From: Candidatus Marithrix sp.
Lineage (GTDB): Bacteria > Pseudomonadota > Gammaproteobacteria > Beggiatoales > Beggiatoaceae
Direction: 5' to 3'
Assembly (NCBI GenBank): GCA_016744775.1
Contig: JADGDS010000006.1
Coordinates: forward strand, 97,952-161,951
DNA length: 64,000 nucleotides
Shown here: piece after piece, positions 63,499 through 64,000 of the stretch
Position numbering within the stretch: the stretch's first letter is position 1
Layout: every line of letters starts with the position of its first letter
Translations under genes and position numbers: made by a program
The notes under the pieces: model-generated
Seen by the model: the letters and a program-made list of their open reading frames with translations, nothing else
Told to the model about the DNA's origin: nothing
Databases searched by the model: none

Positions 63499-64000
63499 TT
63501 ATTTGACTTTTACAGAAGAATATTGATCATTAACTTGCTTACCTACCCAAGCAGTGTTTGCAGTGTAAACACGTTTATAACCTTTATAGTTAATATGTTG
63601 AAACAACACAGCTTTTGCACCGGGAGAAACTTTGATTGAGGAAACTTTATCGTTGATACCCAATGATACAAAGTTAGGTTTATCTGCTCTGAAACACTTT
63701 CTCCAACCTTTATAATTAGCATGTTCATATAAACAAATTGTGTGTTTTGGTTTACGTTTAGACTTTACCTTGAGAGAAGAAAATTGATCATTAACTTGCT
63801 TACCTACCCAAGCAGTGTTTGCAGTGTAAACACGTTTATAACCTTTATAGTTAATATGTTGAAACAACACAGCCTTTACACCGGGAGAAACTTTTATTGA
63901 AGAAACTTTATCGTTGATACCCAATGATACAAAGTTAGGTTTATCTGCTCTGAAACACTTTCTCCAACCTTTATAATTAGCATGTTCATATAAACAAATT
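63499..64000 (-). CDS. Beta-gamma-crystallin-type repeat protein (partial)
   Basis: The 5' end is outside the window; the reading frame is open to the edge. It contains alternating motifs ICLYEHANYKGWRKCFRA and AVLFQHINYKGYKRVYTA, each followed by an SSIKV/SSLKV strand. This is the Greek-key pattern of beta-gamma crystallins and the peptidase-inhibitor I36-like group, which often bind calcium. Two nearly identical units with a 261-bp (87-residue) period are visible. A secreted or surface protein is likely, but any signal peptide lies outside. Confidence 0.78.
   Translation of the reverse strand, partial: ICLYEHANYKGWRKCFRADKPNFVSLGINDKVSSIKVSPGVKAVLFQHINYKGYKRVYTANTAWVGKQVNDQFSSLKVKSKRKPKHTICLYEHANYKGWRKCFRADKPNFVSLGINDKVSSIKVSPGAKAVLFQHINYKGYKRVYTANTAWVGKQVNDQYSSVKVK

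Overview
The window is AT-rich bacterial DNA from what looks like a gammaproteobacterium. The core genes are gammaproteobacterial in type: accD, nrdA/nrdB, mpl, rnr, ampD, rpoH, xthA, a CbpA-like chaperone and a DUF2058/YaiL protein. Dense palindromic repeats, caspase-like peptidases, an intein, a sucrose-phosphate synthase and a glycolate/glyoxylate salvage locus recall large sulfur bacteria of the Beggiatoaceae/Thiotrichales. That placement is inference; no rRNA gene is present to settle it.

Layout. 1-7120: the first codons of a probable moaB, then accD, a repeat-filled gap, and the class Ia ribonucleotide reductase genes. nrdA carries a 363-residue LAGLIDADG intein directly after the catalytic cysteine. 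7140-16083: an AAA ATPase, a sigma-54 activator facing a plug-less copper-type TonB receptor behind a candidate sigma-54 promoter, a DUF2058 gene, hicA/hicB, mpl, a degenerate diguanylate cyclase and a DnaJ-type chaperone. 16084-22334: nested miniature elements, then a caspase cluster (a broken WD40-caspase lipoprotein, a secreted caspase-FGE protein, a small lipoprotein). 22335-31199: a Gx transporter, rnr, tRNA-Leu(CAG), a PhoX-like protein with a di-heme partner, Fic, and an AlbA_2 protein. 31428-44000: an ARPP-1/VWA pair, V4R-like proteins, tandem small paralogues, a dehydrogenase relic, a TerB protein, an ATPase-TPR-SPOR protein, ampD, a sugar epimerase/glycosyltransferase pair and rpoH. 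44124-50567: sucrose-phosphate synthase, a PEAPKAP-repeat protein, and serine-glyoxylate aminotransferase divergent from glcD-glcE. 50568-61706: a plastic region with a decayed glcDE duplicate, ATPase/nuclease genes, a PD-(D/E)XK transposase-type gene and a 1557-residue secreted repeat protein. 61904-64000: xthA, a membrane methyltransferase and a beta-gamma-crystallin repeat protein running off the edge.

Two themes run through the window. First, short palindromic or MITE-like repeats have inserted in frame inside genes: a 115-bp element with an 8-bp target duplication in the VWA gene, and a 33-bp palindrome in a lipoprotein signal peptide. Second, several genes look like survivors of large internal deletions: the TonB receptor without its plug, a zinc dehydrogenase relic, a DUF4276 remnant, the PD-(D/E)XK gene and the glcDE duplicate.

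Functionally, glcD/glcE and the aminotransferase would salvage glycolate through glyoxylate to glycine, as expected in a Calvin-cycle autotroph. mpl and ampD belong to peptidoglycan recycling. Several ATPase-nuclease genes (60091-61706, 53462-55195, 50904-52214) and the caspase cluster are the best candidates for conflict or defence systems.
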